A stretch of DNA of 46,488 nucleotides from Bacteroidota bacterium (lineage in GTDB: Bacteria > Bacteroidota > Bacteroidia > Chitinophagales > Chitinophagaceae). The position numbers and the translations under genes are program-made. The notes beneath the pieces were generated by a model. It was not told the origin of the DNA, searched no databases, and saw only the letters and a program-made list of their open reading frames with translations. The stretch spans positions 1-46,488 of the forward strand of contig JAUZOA010000037.1 of assembly GCA_030706685.1 (NCBI GenBank). Direction: 5' to 3'. Shown here one piece after another: positions 1 through 8,508 of this stretch; the first letter of the stretch is position 1, and the number at the start of each line of letters is the position of its first letter.

Positions 1-525
1 AAAAAATTTTTGAGTGACTTCGGCTTTAGGGTCGTAATCTATGCTTGTAGCATAAATATCCTTTACTTTCTGATAAAATAACCTTTCGGAACTTCTGATG
101 TCCCGGATACGATCAAGTAGTTCCTGGAAATAATTAGGGGTGTTTCCAGATTTTAGTCTCTCATCGTCAAGAGTAAATCCTTTAATTAGATATTCGCTTA
201 AGCGCTGAGTAGCCCACATTCTGAACTGAGTACCCCTATGACTTTTTACCCTGTAGCCAACTGATATTATTACATCAAGATTATAATATGCTGTATTATA
301 GTATTTTCCATCTGCGGCAGTTGTTCGGAATTTCCGAACAACTCTATTTTCCTCTAATTCCCCTTCTTTAAAAATCTCCTTAATATGTTCACTTATTGAG
401 GATTTAGATTTTTGATACAATTCGCAGAGATGACTTTGCGTCAACCACACATTTTCACTTTCAAGCCTTACCTCTATCCTTGTACTTCCATCTTCAGTTT
501 GATATATTAATATTTCGCTGCCCAT
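1..525 (-). CDS. RhuM family protein, 3' end off the window
   Basis: The first 175 residues are visible, and the C-terminus lies beyond the left edge. The start is ATG at 525, giving MGSEILIYQ. An N-terminal winged-helix-like stretch (LTQSHLCELYQKSKSSISEH) is followed by the family hallmark YYNLDVIISVGYRVKS and then RGTQFRMWATQRL, which together identify the RhuM / virulence RhuM group. These proteins are common on genomic islands; their biochemical role is not established. The start lies 8 nt downstream of the stop of the unknown gene at 534-935, so the two probably share a transcript. The surrounding AT-rich sequence and the nearby transposase suggest acquired DNA. Confidence 0.85.
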   Translation of the reverse strand, partial: MGSEILIYQTEDGSTRIEVRLESENVWLTQSHLCELYQKSKSSISEHIKEIFKEGELEENRVVRKFRTTAADGKYYNTAYYNLDVIISVGYRVKSHRGTQFRMWATQRLSEYLIKGFTLDDERLKSGNTPNYFQELLDRIRDIRSSERLFYQKVKDIYATSIDYDPKAEVTQKFF

Positions 526-533
526 CGAGAAAA

Positions 534-935
534 TTAATTATTATTTTCTATTTTTTCAGCATCTTTTTTTGTCTTCTCCCTACGAACAAATTTGAAAACA
601 TCTTGATTGTCAATTACTTCTTTGGAAATATCATATACAACCCAGTCATTCTTATAGTCAATTCTTAATGTATCAAATAAGGCTTTGGTATTGATATAGT
701 AATATAGACCGGCTTTACTGATTTTGAATGCTCCATCTTGTTTATTAGGGTAAATTATAACATATAGGCTGCGATCGTGTTGGTCTTCCTCATTAATCGC
801 TATTCCCGCACTTTTATCAACTGATAATGATAGTTTTCTGGCTGCTTCTACCGTAAATCCAAGTTTTCCACTCCTGTGAGCGGTCGCCTTTAAGTTTCTG
901 TCCAGTTTTTCTGGGTCAAAAAATTTTAATTTCAT
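534..935 (-). CDS. Unknown 133-aa protein, upstream partner of rhuM
   Basis: This is a complete small ORF (ATG at 935) of mixed alpha/beta character with no signal peptide or membrane segment. It is rich in charged residues and opens MKLKFFDPEKLDRNLKATAH. The motif RKLSLSVDKSAGIAINEED resembles a phosphate-hugging or DNA-contact turn, but I cannot assign a family. It ends 8 nt before the RhuM gene, so the pair looks like a two-gene operon. It could be a nucleoid or helper protein of a mobile island, but the sequence does not settle that. I am confident that it is coding, because the codon pattern is clean and the gene sits tightly next to its neighbour. Confidence 0.7.
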   Translation of the reverse strand: MKLKFFDPEKLDRNLKATAHRSGKLGFTVEAARKLSLSVDKSAGIAINEEDQHDRSLYVIIYPNKQDGAFKISKAGLYYYINTKALFDTLRIDYKNDWVVYDISKEVIDNQDVFKFVRREKTKKDAEKIENNN

Positions 936-1044
936 GTTCCAAAAATAGACTTATTATCAATTCCGACCAAAAAATATTCTCACTTCCATCATTTTTCTTT
1001 ATCATTTACCCTATTTTTCAATTTTTACCCTTAATTTTGTCCAA

Positions 1045-1080
1045 ACAAAAAGCCTCCCAAGTTTGGCGACCGAGAGGCTT
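1045..1080 (-). terminator. Rho-independent terminator-like hairpin, minus strand
   Basis: AAGCCTC at 1050-1056 pairs with GAGGCTT at 1074-1080. Read on the minus strand, the stem is followed by TTTTTG. It lies between the tRNA-like pair and the gene starting at 935, so it would insulate the 935/525 operon from minus-strand readthrough. On the plus strand the tail (TTCTGTTAATT) is a poor terminator. Confidence 0.55.
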
Positions 1081-1096
1081 CTGTTAATTATTATAT

Positions 1097-1168
1097 GGGC
1101 TCCGATAACAATGGCGGGATTAAGGCTTCTCATCCACAAATCCCCCGGTTCGATTCCGGCGTGGTCCA
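1097..1168 (+). tRNA. tRNA-like sequence 1, no normal D or anticodon arm
   Basis: The 3' part is tRNA-like: the T arm CCGG / TTCGATT / CCGG at 1145-1159 is followed by GTGGTCC and a discriminator A. The candidate 5' acceptor GGGCTCC (1097-1103) pairs with GTGGTCC at six of seven positions, two of them wobble. Between the two lies one long hairpin, GGGATT (1116-1121) with AATCCC (1139-1144), instead of separate D and anticodon arms. No anticodon can be assigned with confidence. It is either a decayed tRNA, as found on mobile elements, or a noncanonical tRNA-like RNA. Confidence 0.4.
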
Positions 1169-1176
1169 CTTTTATC

Positions 1177-1246
1177 GGGGATATAGCGGAAAGCCGTAGG
1201 TTGTGAGAGCCGGACGGCGGGGGTTCAATACCCCCTATCTCCACCA
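1177..1246 (+). tRNA. tRNA-like sequence 2, D-arm-less, encoded CCA
   Basis: Acceptor GGGGATA (1177-1183) pairs with TATCTCC (1236-1242), with one G-T pair, and is followed by ACCA, so CCA is encoded. The T arm GGGGG / TTCAATA / CCCCC (1219-1235) is perfect. The interior is only about 35 nt and folds as a single hairpin, GCCGT with ACGGC (1193-1197 and 1213-1217), whose loop contains TTGTGAG. If that is read as an anticodon loop it would give GTG (His), but the stem geometry is wrong for a normal tRNA. The total of 70 nt is short. It lies 8 nt after the first tRNA-like sequence and shares its layout. Confidence 0.45.
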
Positions 1247-1300
1247 TATCTAAAGCACAAAATTACTTTTTTTGAAGAAAAAGTACAAAAAAGTTTATCA

Positions 1301-1320
1301 ATGCTTGACCGATCAAGCAT
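1301..1320. repeat. 8-bp inverted repeat upstream of the transposase
   Basis: ATGCTTGA and TCAAGCAT are separated by 4 nt, directly before the transposase start. This could be a subterminal site of the insertion sequence or an operator. The following AAAATACT (1321-1328) recurs just after the gene at 2167-2174. That fits an 8-bp target duplication, but in such AT-rich DNA it may be chance. Confidence 0.4.
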
Positions 1321-1339
1321 AAAATACTATATTTGGTAT

Positions 1340-2164
1340 ATGAACAAGTTACCAATAGAAAAAAGAGTGCAGATAGTTCGTCTGCTTGTTGAAGGAAATA
1401 GTCTTCGGGCAATTTCTCGCATTACCGATATTCATAGGACAACAATCATGAAATTGCTGGCTGATGTTGGTGCTGCGTGCCAAAAATTCCATGATGAAAC
1501 AGTAAAAAACGTCGCATCTCGCCGGGTGCAGTGTGACGAAATTTGGAGCTTTGTTTATGCAAAGGAAAAGAACAAGCCCGCTAATATGCAAGACGTAGGG
1601 GACGTTTGGACATGGGTAGGAATAGATGCAGATAGCAAGCTGGTGGTATCATGGCACGTTGCTGATCGCAGCCCGTATGCTGCAAATGATTTCATGCACG
1701 ATTTAGCGTCAAGATTAAAGAATAGGGTGCAACTTACTACTGATGGATTGAGAGCTTATTTAGATGCTGTTTACAATGCTTTTGATTTAGATATAGACTT
1801 TGCTCAGTTGGTAAAATTGTATGGCGGCAGCGAAGGAACAAATTCACAGGAAAAAAAATATAGCCCCGCCGAATGTACTGGATGCAAAAAGACTTGGGTA
1901 TCGGGTGAACCTGACCCCATGCACATTTCCACTTCTTATGTTGAACGCCAAAACTTAACTATGCGTATGCACATGAGAAGATTTACAAGGTTGACTAATG
2001 CTTTCAGCAAGAAAATAGATAACCACTGTCACGCAATTGCCCTGCATTTTGTATATTACAATTTTGTAAAGGTTCATACTACACTTCGTGTTCCTCCTGC
2101 TATGGAAGCTGGCCTGATTAAACGTTTAATGACTATAGAGGATATAGTGAGATTGGCAGAATAG
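1340..2164 (+). CDS. IS1-type DDE transposase
   Basis: 274 aa from the ATG at 1340 (MNKLPIEKRVQIVRLL); a longer reading from 1301 adds only residues encoded by the inverted repeat. The N-terminal helix-turn-helix (NSLRAISRITDIHRTTIMKL) is followed by the catalytic core: VQCDEIWSFVYAKEKN supplies the first acidic residue, LTTDGLRAY the second, and HISTSYVERQNLTMRMHMRR the glutamate region. This is the single-ORF IS1-like transposase type found widely in Bacteroidota and Proteobacteria, often as solitary copies without obvious terminal repeats. The frame is intact. It is followed after 15 nt by an unknown membrane protein in the same orientation. Confidence 0.85.
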   Translation: MNKLPIEKRVQIVRLLVEGNSLRAISRITDIHRTTIMKLLADVGAACQKFHDETVKNVASRRVQCDEIWSFVYAKEKNKPANMQDVGDVWTWVGIDADSKLVVSWHVADRSPYAANDFMHDLASRLKNRVQLTTDGLRAYLDAVYNAFDLDIDFAQLVKLYGGSEGTNSQEKKYSPAECTGCKKTWVSGEPDPMHISTSYVERQNLTMRMHMRRFTRLTNAFSKKIDNHCHAIALHFVYYNFVKVHTTLRVPPAMEAGLIKRLMTIEDIVRLAE

Positions 2165-2179
2165 AAAAAATACTGAATT

Positions 2180-2851
2180 ATGAATCCGCTTGCATGGATT
2201 TATCAATTTATTACTGATAAGAAAAAGAAAATTTCCCACAGATTTGCAGTTATTATCATAATAATGACAGGAACTATTTTGCTTGATAATATTCTTGGCC
2301 TTTCGTTTCACTATAGAATAACAAATAAAATTTCCGAAATACAACAGGTAAATTCAATCATTCAAAATCCAATGTCGGATAGCATAACGAAAAATTATGC
2401 GTTTTATCTTAGAGATAAGATAATAAACAGGAAAAGTATAGCTGATTATCTTTCTTTTCGAGAACTCTTTAAAAGTTCAGCTAAACCCAAAATTAATAAA
2501 CCAAGTGATAAGCCAAACAAAACCGATTCTAACATAAAAAATAATTTAATATTTACCCTAACTGCGGGCGGATTTTTTATTTTATTTGGTATAGTTATTT
2601 TCATTGCTGTATTGTTTGCAGAAACAGAACCAAAGGACATGAAATTTTATGAACGTTTGGCTCTGGGAATAATATTAGGGGGAGGGTGTGTGACAATTGC
2701 GATTTTTTTATCATTCTTGTTGGGATTAATACCATTAATTATGAAAAATTGGACATATAATTACATTTTAAATGGCCTTGTTCAGTTAACAATAATTAGT
2801 TCGGTAACTTATTCAATAAAAATTTCCGCTGACAAAAACAAGAAAAGCTGA
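2180..2851 (+). CDS. Unknown four-helix membrane protein
   Basis: 223 aa from the ATG at 2180. One membrane segment lies at about residues 22-45, then a polar, lysine-rich loop (about 50-120, with KPKINKPSDKPNKTDSN). Three more segments follow at about 122-145, 158-182 and 190-212. It ends in a basic tail. There are no enzymatic motifs and I do not recognise the family. Base composition matches the AT-rich island rather than the priA side, so it probably arrived with the transposase or island. Position 15 nt after the transposase suggests cotranscription, not function. Confidence 0.65.
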   Translation: MNPLAWIYQFITDKKKKISHRFAVIIIIMTGTILLDNILGLSFHYRITNKISEIQQVNSIIQNPMSDSITKNYAFYLRDKIINRKSIADYLSFRELFKSSAKPKINKPSDKPNKTDSNIKNNLIFTLTAGGFFILFGIVIFIAVLFAETEPKDMKFYERLALGIILGGGCVTIAIFLSFLLGLIPLIMKNWTYNYILNGLVQLTIISSVTYSIKISADKNKKS

Positions 2852-2942
2852 CAAAAACGAAATCAAATAATTTCAAACTGTACCACTACCTACTTTTTGG
2901 TTAGCCCCGGACTTATAGAATTTCATTATAGATTTGCGAGAC

Positions 2943-5474
2943 ATGAGTTTAGTTCACAAAGATGCGGAGATAGATTCTTTTTCGCCAGTAAGCGCAGAAG
3001 GGCGGGATGGGGCTTATGCTGAGATAATCATTCCGCTGGCTCTTCCCAAAAGTTATACATGGTCGGTGCCCGATTCATTAAAAGGTTCCGTGCAGGTTGG
3101 ATGCCGGGTAGAAGTGAATCTTGGTAAAAATAAAAAATACGCAGGCATTGTAAAGCGATTGCATAATGAAAAGCCTGATTTTTTTGAACCTAAGGATATC
3201 CTGAACCTGCTGGATGTGGAGCCCGTAGTGTTTGCACAGCAATTGCAGCTATGGGAATGGATGGCTTCTTATTATATGTGTTCGGAAGGAGAGGTGATGG
3301 CGGCGGCATTGCCCTCGCATTTTAAATTGTCGAGTGAGACCGTTCTCGTATATAATGAAGAATATGGGGACGATTTTTCCGCGCTGGATCATGATGAATA
3401 CCTGGTAGCAGAGGCCCTGCTGATAAAAAAGGAATTGAAACTGGGGGAGGTTCAGCAAATACTGGATTCTTCCCATGTATATCCTGTCATCAGCCGCCTG
3501 ATCAATAAAAAAGTTTGTTATGTGTGGGAAGCGCTGAAACAAACCTATGCGCCAAAGAAAGAGACTTATGTCCTGCTGAATCCTGAATACAGTAATGAAG
3601 ATAAGCTGTCCGACCTGCTGAATAACTGGACGAGGGCGCCCAAACAAATGGAATTGTTGCTGGGTTATCTCCATTTAATGAAAACGGAAGGCGAAGTAAT
3701 CAAACAGGAGCTTTTAAAAAAGTCAGGAGCCTCCGACGCGCAATTGAAAGGACTGGTAGAGAAAAAGATATTGTGGACGGAAAAAAGGGATATTGACCGG
3801 CTGCAATACCTCCCCAAGGATGTCAAAATAGATTTTGAGCTTTCGCCCGATCAGCAGGAAGCCTACGATAAAATAAAAGAATCGTTTGCCGCTAAACAGG
3901 TTTGTTTGCTTCATGGCGTTACTTCCAGCGGCAAGACACTCGTATATATAAAGCTGATCGAAGAAATTATCCGGCAGGGGAAGCAGGCTCTTTACCTGCT
4001 GCCTGAAATCGCGCTGACCTCGCAGATCATCCGTCGTTTGCAGAAACATTTTGGCGGGTATATCGGTATTTATCATTCCAGGTTTACTCAAAATGAAAGA
4101 GTAGAGATATGGAATAAGGTAAAGAAAGGCGAACTGGCCATCATACTGGGAGCAAGGTCTTCTGTGTTTCTTCCTTTTCGTGATCTCGGCTTAGTTATTT
4201 GTGATGAAGAACATGATGCTTCTTTTAAACAATATGATCCGGCGCCAAGGTATAATGGAAGGGACGCGGCTATATACCTGGCTTCGTTATTTAAATCAGG
4301 GCCTGCAGGAAATAGCGCGAGGGTTTTATTAGGCAGCGCTACTCCTTCATTAGAAAGTTACAGTAATGTGGTGAATGGAAAATACGGCCTCGCGACATTG
4401 ACGCAACGGTACGGCGATCTTCATCCACCCGCCATTGAATTCATTGATCTTAAAACCATCGAAAGAAAGGACAAGTCAAAAGTAATGTTATCGCCTCCGC
4501 TTGTAGAAGCGATCCGGCAGGTGATAGACAGGAATAAGCAGGTTATTCTTTTTCAAAACCGGAGGGGCTATGCTCCTTACCAGGTCTGTACTGTATGCGG
4601 ATGGATACCGCAATGTAAATATTGCGATGTATCGCTGACCTATCATAAGCTGAGCAATAAACTGGTTTGTCATTATTGCGGCAGTACTTATCCTCCCCTT
4701 CATACCTGCGCTGCCTGCGGCAGTCACGATTTTGTACAAAGAAATTTTGGTACGGAGAAGATTGAAGAGCAATTGCAGGAAACATTTCCTGATGTAAAGA
4801 TTGCGAGAATGGATGTGGATAGTGTAAAAGGTAAACACGCGCACGATGCGCTGATCCAGCAATTCGAACAAAAACGTATTGAAATACTGGTGGGAACCCA
4901 GATGGTAGTAAAAGGCCTGGACTTTGATAATGTTGACCTGGTGGGCATATTAGATGCCGATGGTTTACTGAATTTTGCCGATTTCCGGGTGAATGAAAGA
5001 GCTTTCCAGTTGATGGAGCAGGTGAGCGGGAGAGCGGGCAGGAAAGAAGCTACCGGGAAAGTATTGATCCAGACGATGAACCCCTCTCATCCCGTTTTGC
5101 AATACGTACAGCAACATGATTACAAAGGGATGTTCGACGACGAAATGGAGAAAAGAAAGCAGTTTGCTTACCCGCCTTTTACCCGTATCATCCTGCTGAC
5201 CTTTAAACATAAGATGAAAGAAGTGGTGGAAAGCGCGGCTTATCATTTTGCCGGTTCCCTGAAAAATAAATATGGAAATTATATTGTGGGCCCGGCAGAG
5301 CCTGTGATCAATCGTGTCCGTAACCAGTATTTGATTGAGTTGTTATTGAAGTTGCCTAAAGACAGGAGATTGATTGCACAATGTAAAAAAGACTTGCTGG
5401 AGCAGGTTGCTGTTCTTCATAATGAGAAAAGATTCAGGAGCGTAGTGATTGTGCCGGATGTGGATGTGGTGTAA
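2943..5474 (+). CDS. priA: Primosomal replication restart helicase PriA
   Basis: 843 aa from the ATG at 2943; an in-frame TTG at 2934 is the alternative start. An N-terminal DNA-binding domain (about 20-130) precedes the DEAH-type helicase: Walker A GVTSSGKT near residue 325, Walker B CDEEH near 420, GSATPSLES, KGLDFDNVDLVGILDAD, and VSGRAGR near 690. The inserted zinc-binding region at about 545-600 shows the expected paired cysteines (CTVCGWIPQCKYC, CHYCGS, CAACGS). PriA reloads the replisome at stalled forks and recombination intermediates. The gene is about 100 residues longer than the E. coli protein, which is usual for this phylum. It marks the boundary where island DNA gives way to core genome. 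Confidence 0.97.
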   Translation: MSLVHKDAEIDSFSPVSAEGRDGAYAEIIIPLALPKSYTWSVPDSLKGSVQVGCRVEVNLGKNKKYAGIVKRLHNEKPDFFEPKDILNLLDVEPVVFAQQLQLWEWMASYYMCSEGEVMAAALPSHFKLSSETVLVYNEEYGDDFSALDHDEYLVAEALLIKKELKLGEVQQILDSSHVYPVISRLINKKVCYVWEALKQTYAPKKETYVLLNPEYSNEDKLSDLLNNWTRAPKQMELLLGYLHLMKTEGEVIKQELLKKSGASDAQLKGLVEKKILWTEKRDIDRLQYLPKDVKIDFELSPDQQEAYDKIKESFAAKQVCLLHGVTSSGKTLVYIKLIEEIIRQGKQALYLLPEIALTSQIIRRLQKHFGGYIGIYHSRFTQNERVEIWNKVKKGELAIILGARSSVFLPFRDLGLVICDEEHDASFKQYDPAPRYNGRDAAIYLASLFKSGPAGNSARVLLGSATPSLESYSNVVNGKYGLATLTQRYGDLHPPAIEFIDLKTIERKDKSKVMLSPPLVEAIRQVIDRNKQVILFQNRRGYAPYQVCTVCGWIPQCKYCDVSLTYHKLSNKLVCHYCGSTYPPLHTCAACGSHDFVQRNFGTEKIEEQLQETFPDVKIARMDVDSVKGKHAHDALIQQFEQKRIEILVGTQMVVKGLDFDNVDLVGILDADGLLNFADFRVNERAFQLMEQVSGRAGRKEATGKVLIQTMNPSHPVLQYVQQHDYKGMFDDEMEKRKQFAYPPFTRIILLTFKHKMKEVVESAAYHFAGSLKNKYGNYIVGPAEPVINRVRNQYLIELLLKLPKDRRLIAQCKKDLLEQVAVLHNEKRFRSVVIVPDVDVV

Positions 5475-5476
5475 AG

Positions 5477-5508
5477 CCCCTCTAAATCTCCCCGGAGGGG
5501 GAGACTTT
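5477..5508. repeat. GC-rich palindromic repeat after priA
   Basis: TCTCCCC (5487-5493) pairs with GGGGAGA (5498-5504), preceded by CCCCTCTAAA and followed by CTTT. From memory, palindromes of this form are dispersed between genes in many Bacteroidota. It starts right after the priA stop and may act as a transcript end, although there is no T run. Confidence 0.55.
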
Positions 5509-5556
5509 GGGAACACTCATGAAAGAACAGATATTATCTATAGGAATAATGAAGTT

Positions 5557-5924
5557 TCACGACGCATGGTTTTTCATTCTTGCCAGTTCTTTTTCAATGA
5601 TAGTAAATGAATCTTCGATGTCTTTAATTAAGCTGGAACAGCCTGGTTCAATTTCCTGCGTAGTGGAAGACGCATTGCAGGCGGCAATAATTAGTTGAGT
5701 TTTTCAGTCAATGCCGGCAGCCCGACAACGTTGAACGATGGTTTTATTTTGTGGAGTTTTTGCCTCATGCCTTTCAGGGAATCTTGCCGGGAATCTTCTT
5801 TTATTCTTTCCAGCTCATTTTTGGTGTCAGCCAGGAATCTTTCATACCCGATATCATCTCCATAAAGTGATTCCGGGATTGCCTGATCCAATCTATCGTT
5901 GAATGCAAAACCATATAAGTGTTT
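5557..5924 (-). pseudogene. Broken Hpt (histidine phosphotransfer) gene
   Basis: One frame, open from 5924 to 5691, reads like an Hpt protein: FNDRLDQAIPESLYGDD, then KLHKIKPSFNVVGLPALTEKL with the phosphoacceptor His in the HK[LI]KPSF context. It stops at TAA (5691-5693). The continuation is found in another frame: LIIAACNASSTTQEIEP, then LIKDIEDSFTIIEKELARMK, ending at TGA 5557-5559. A single-base loss near 5693-5697 explains the break. The first frame has no ATG; the only candidates are a TTG at 5891 or a lost 5' end. It is divergent from the hybrid kinase at 6069, which lacks its own Hpt domain, so it was probably that kinase's partner. A sequencing or assembly error could mimic the frameshift. 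Confidence 0.75.
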
Positions 5925-5935
5925 TTACTTTTCCC

Positions 5936-5979
5936 GGGCTGGTAAAATAACGTATTCGGGCCAGCAAAATAACGTATTT
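5936..5979. promoter_or_regulatory. Two tandem 22-bp units, operator-like
   Basis: AAAATAACGTATT occurs at 5944-5956 and again at 5966-5978. The flanking bases also match (GGGC.. before each), giving an exact 22-bp period between the Hpt relic and the hybrid kinase start at 6069. Two direct half-sites about two helical turns apart are typical of response-regulator binding. Which protein binds is unknown. Confidence 0.5.
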
Positions 5980-6068
5980 ATCTTTTTTTATGTTTCGCAT
6001 ATTTAAAAGTGTCCCTTTGACGTTTATATCTTGTTGATATTGTTATTATCTGATATCCCGAAACCACT

Positions 6069-8216
6069 ATGCCGAATAAGCTGCTACCAACTTTTACAGG
6101 TATAAAGAATGTAATGGCTGAATTCTTTAATTGGTTTTCACCCAAAAAGTACCTCAAGGAAGATGCTTTTACTGTCCGGCTTCGTTCTTACCAGACTACC
6201 GCCTTTGTAGTTTTCTTTATTTGGTCATTTTCAAATTTCATTGGCTTCTTAAATTATAGCTATATCATTACTTCTTTCTCCTGCCTGGCTCTTATTATTG
6301 TCCGGCACCTGATAGAGCGTAATCGAATAGGAATGGCTTATGGGCTTTTGCTTCTTTGTTTTAATGTCTCTTTGATATTGCTTGTATACGTGGAGGGGTT
6401 ACGATCGGGGGTATATCTTTTTTTCTTTCCCTGTATCATCAGTTTCGCGTTTGTCGCCGATTTTACCAACAAAAGGAATATGCAATTCACGTACGGTATC
6501 TGCATATTTTCTTTTATGATTGGCATCCTTATCGCCCCGGATTACAGCTTGCTGCAACCGATGACGGAAAAAACGTATAACTATAGCTTCAACAATAATA
6601 TAATTCTTTCATTTCTCCTGGTAGGGTGGATGTCATTTTCATTGGCAAGAGAGAACCACCGGAAGCAGGCCGAATTAAAGAATAAACAAATATTCCTCAA
6701 TACGGTATTCAATACTTCCCTCCATGGAGTGGTCATTGTGAATATGGAAAACGGGCTTATCACTGATCATAATGTGCAGGCAGGCCCTCTTTTTAAAATA
6801 GCTGATAACGGATCGCTGATCGGGACTAACGCCTGCAACCTGTTCTATGAACTAACACAGGATGGCTGGGAGGACCTGTATAAGCAGATGTGCGACCCGG
6901 AGAGAAACTGGGAGGGGGAGCTTACCTGTGTCCGGGCGGATGGTTCTGAATTTCCCGGCAATATCAGCATTTCGGGGTTTGAATACAATGGCAAGGAATT
7001 TAAAAAAATCACTATCACAGATATTACAGACAGGAAAGAAATATTAAAGGAATTACAGGCGGCTAAAAATAAAGCAGAAGATTCCGCGGCCGTGAAAAGC
7101 CAGTTCCTGTCTAATATGAGTCATGAGCTGAGAACACCGCTGAATGGTATTATCGGCGCCGCCAACCTGCTTCTCCAGGATAAGTATCTTGCTTCCCAGA
7201 AAGAGCAGTTCAATATTTTGAGATTCTCATCTGAGCACATGCTCAGCCTTATCAACGATATATTGGATCTCAGTAAGCTGGATGCCGATAAAGTAAAACT
7301 GGAAAGAATATCGGTTGACATGCCTAAGTTTATCAATACGATTGCTTTGACATTTGCCAAGCAATTCAAAGATAAAGGCCTGTCCTTCGAGGTTAAGATT
7401 GACCATGAGCTTAAACGTAATGTCATTGTGGACCCTACACGTTTGAACCAGGTATTGACCAATCTTCTTTCCAATGCATTGAAGTTTACTTCGTCAGGAA
7501 GTGTAAAGCTGGAAGTGAAGGCCCTCTCCATCAACAGCGAAACTAACCATATTGAATTTAGTGTTACGGATACAGGCATAGGTATCAGCGAAGACAAGAA
7601 AACGAAGATATTCGACCAGTTTACACAGGCGGACGCGAAAACAACAAGACAATACGGGGGCACGGGTCTTGGACTTACTATCAGCCAAAAATTAGTGGGA
7701 CTGATGGGAGGGGAACTCCGCGTTGAAAGCAAGTATAACAAAGGGAGTAAATTTTATTTTGATATTACTGTGCCTGTTCACAGGGCCAAGGATAAAGTTT
7801 ATATCAATGAAAAAGCCCCCATCGACAATATTAAGTTGAAAGGATTGAAAGTGCTGATAGCGGAGGATAACCCCATCAATATGATGATTGCTTCCAGGTT
7901 CCTGGATAAATGGGGTGTCATTTATGCAAAAGCTGTCAACGGTATGGAGGCTATTTCCCTTTTTGAGCAACACCGGTTTGATGTGATATTGATGGACCTC
8001 GAGATGCCGGAAATGGATGGATATGACGCTTTGAGTGAAATACGCAAAAAGAATACTGTTGTACCCGTCATTGCTTTTACCGCGGCTGTTTTCGATAATA
8101 TGAGAGAAAAATTGACTGCCAGCGGATTTAATGATTATATCCAGAAACCTTTTCAACCTGAAGACCTTCATTTGCGGCTGGTAAAATTTTCAGAAGGTCT
8201 TGGTAAAAGGGCGTAG
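6069..8216 (+). CDS. Membrane hybrid histidine kinase (PAS-HisKA-HATPase-REC)
   Basis: 715 aa from the ATG at 6069. An N-terminal block of about six hydrophobic helices (residues 40-200) is followed by a PAS-like domain (about 210-320, ending ITITDITDRKE). HisKA has phospho-acceptor His352 in SNMSHELRTPLNG. The ATPase domain shows N-box NQVLTNLLSNALKFT, G1 TDTGIGI and G2 GGTGLGLTIS. A C-terminal receiver carries Asp643 in ILMDLEMPEMDG and the lysine in YIQKPFQ. There is no DNA-binding output, so it needs an external Hpt or regulator; the adjacent Hpt gene is broken. The upstream 22-bp tandem repeat may control it. The ligand is unknown. Confidence 0.93.
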   Translation: MPNKLLPTFTGIKNVMAEFFNWFSPKKYLKEDAFTVRLRSYQTTAFVVFFIWSFSNFIGFLNYSYIITSFSCLALIIVRHLIERNRIGMAYGLLLLCFNVSLILLVYVEGLRSGVYLFFFPCIISFAFVADFTNKRNMQFTYGICIFSFMIGILIAPDYSLLQPMTEKTYNYSFNNNIILSFLLVGWMSFSLARENHRKQAELKNKQIFLNTVFNTSLHGVVIVNMENGLITDHNVQAGPLFKIADNGSLIGTNACNLFYELTQDGWEDLYKQMCDPERNWEGELTCVRADGSEFPGNISISGFEYNGKEFKKITITDITDRKEILKELQAAKNKAEDSAAVKSQFLSNMSHELRTPLNGIIGAANLLLQDKYLASQKEQFNILRFSSEHMLSLINDILDLSKLDADKVKLERISVDMPKFINTIALTFAKQFKDKGLSFEVKIDHELKRNVIVDPTRLNQVLTNLLSNALKFTSSGSVKLEVKALSINSETNHIEFSVTDTGIGISEDKKTKIFDQFTQADAKTTRQYGGTGLGLTISQKLVGLMGGELRVESKYNKGSKFYFDITVPVHRAKDKVYINEKAPIDNIKLKGLKVLIAEDNPINMMIASRFLDKWGVIYAKAVNGMEAISLFEQHRFDVILMDLEMPEMDGYDALSEIRKKNTVVPVIAFTAAVFDNMREKLTASGFNDYIQKPFQPEDLHLRLVKFSEGLGKRA

Positions 8217-8508
8217 ATATTGCTTTGAAGAAGTAATTAAGCCCGCTGAGCAAAAAACACCCATACTTCGATAATTGTTTTGCCGGGAAGACGGTAAGAT
8301 ATAAAGTTGTGAATTTCATTAACTATAAATTTTCCGACCTGCTGTCTTGCCGATATGCTGCCGGCAATTCGGAGTTCATCCCATCCTATGGAGGGGATGC
8401 AGGGCTTTAAGATTGACGCTGATGAATTCTAACCTGGTGCTTTGTTCATAGGTGTTATAATCTTCGGAACAGTTATACCAGTCGGGGAAGGAATGATTAG
8501 TTTTTTAT
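8217..8508. other. Intergenic stretch with a possible coding remnant
   Basis: No convincing gene is present. On the minus strand, 8376-8504 is open for 42 codons between stops and reads protein-like (SFPDWYNCSEDYNTYEQSTR, then LEFISVNLKALHP), but has no start codon. It may be the eroded end of a gene lost between the kinase and the 8509 gene. No RNA structure stands out. Confidence 0.3.

Noticed and set aside
1011-1247. 78-aa minus-strand ORF beginning MVEIGGIEPPPSGSHNL
   Set aside because: It is the complement of the two tRNA-like sequences; GIEPP-type peptides are the usual antisense translation of T arms, and the frame crosses a terminator.
1321-2174. AAAATACT at both ends of the transposase as proven target duplication
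   Set aside because: Only 8 AT-rich bases, and no terminal inverted repeats lie just inside them; kept as a possibility only.
7121-7741. 206-aa minus-strand ORF inside the hybrid kinase gene
   Set aside because: It is the shadow of the conserved kinase core on the other strand; the serine- and leucine-rich product has no family character.
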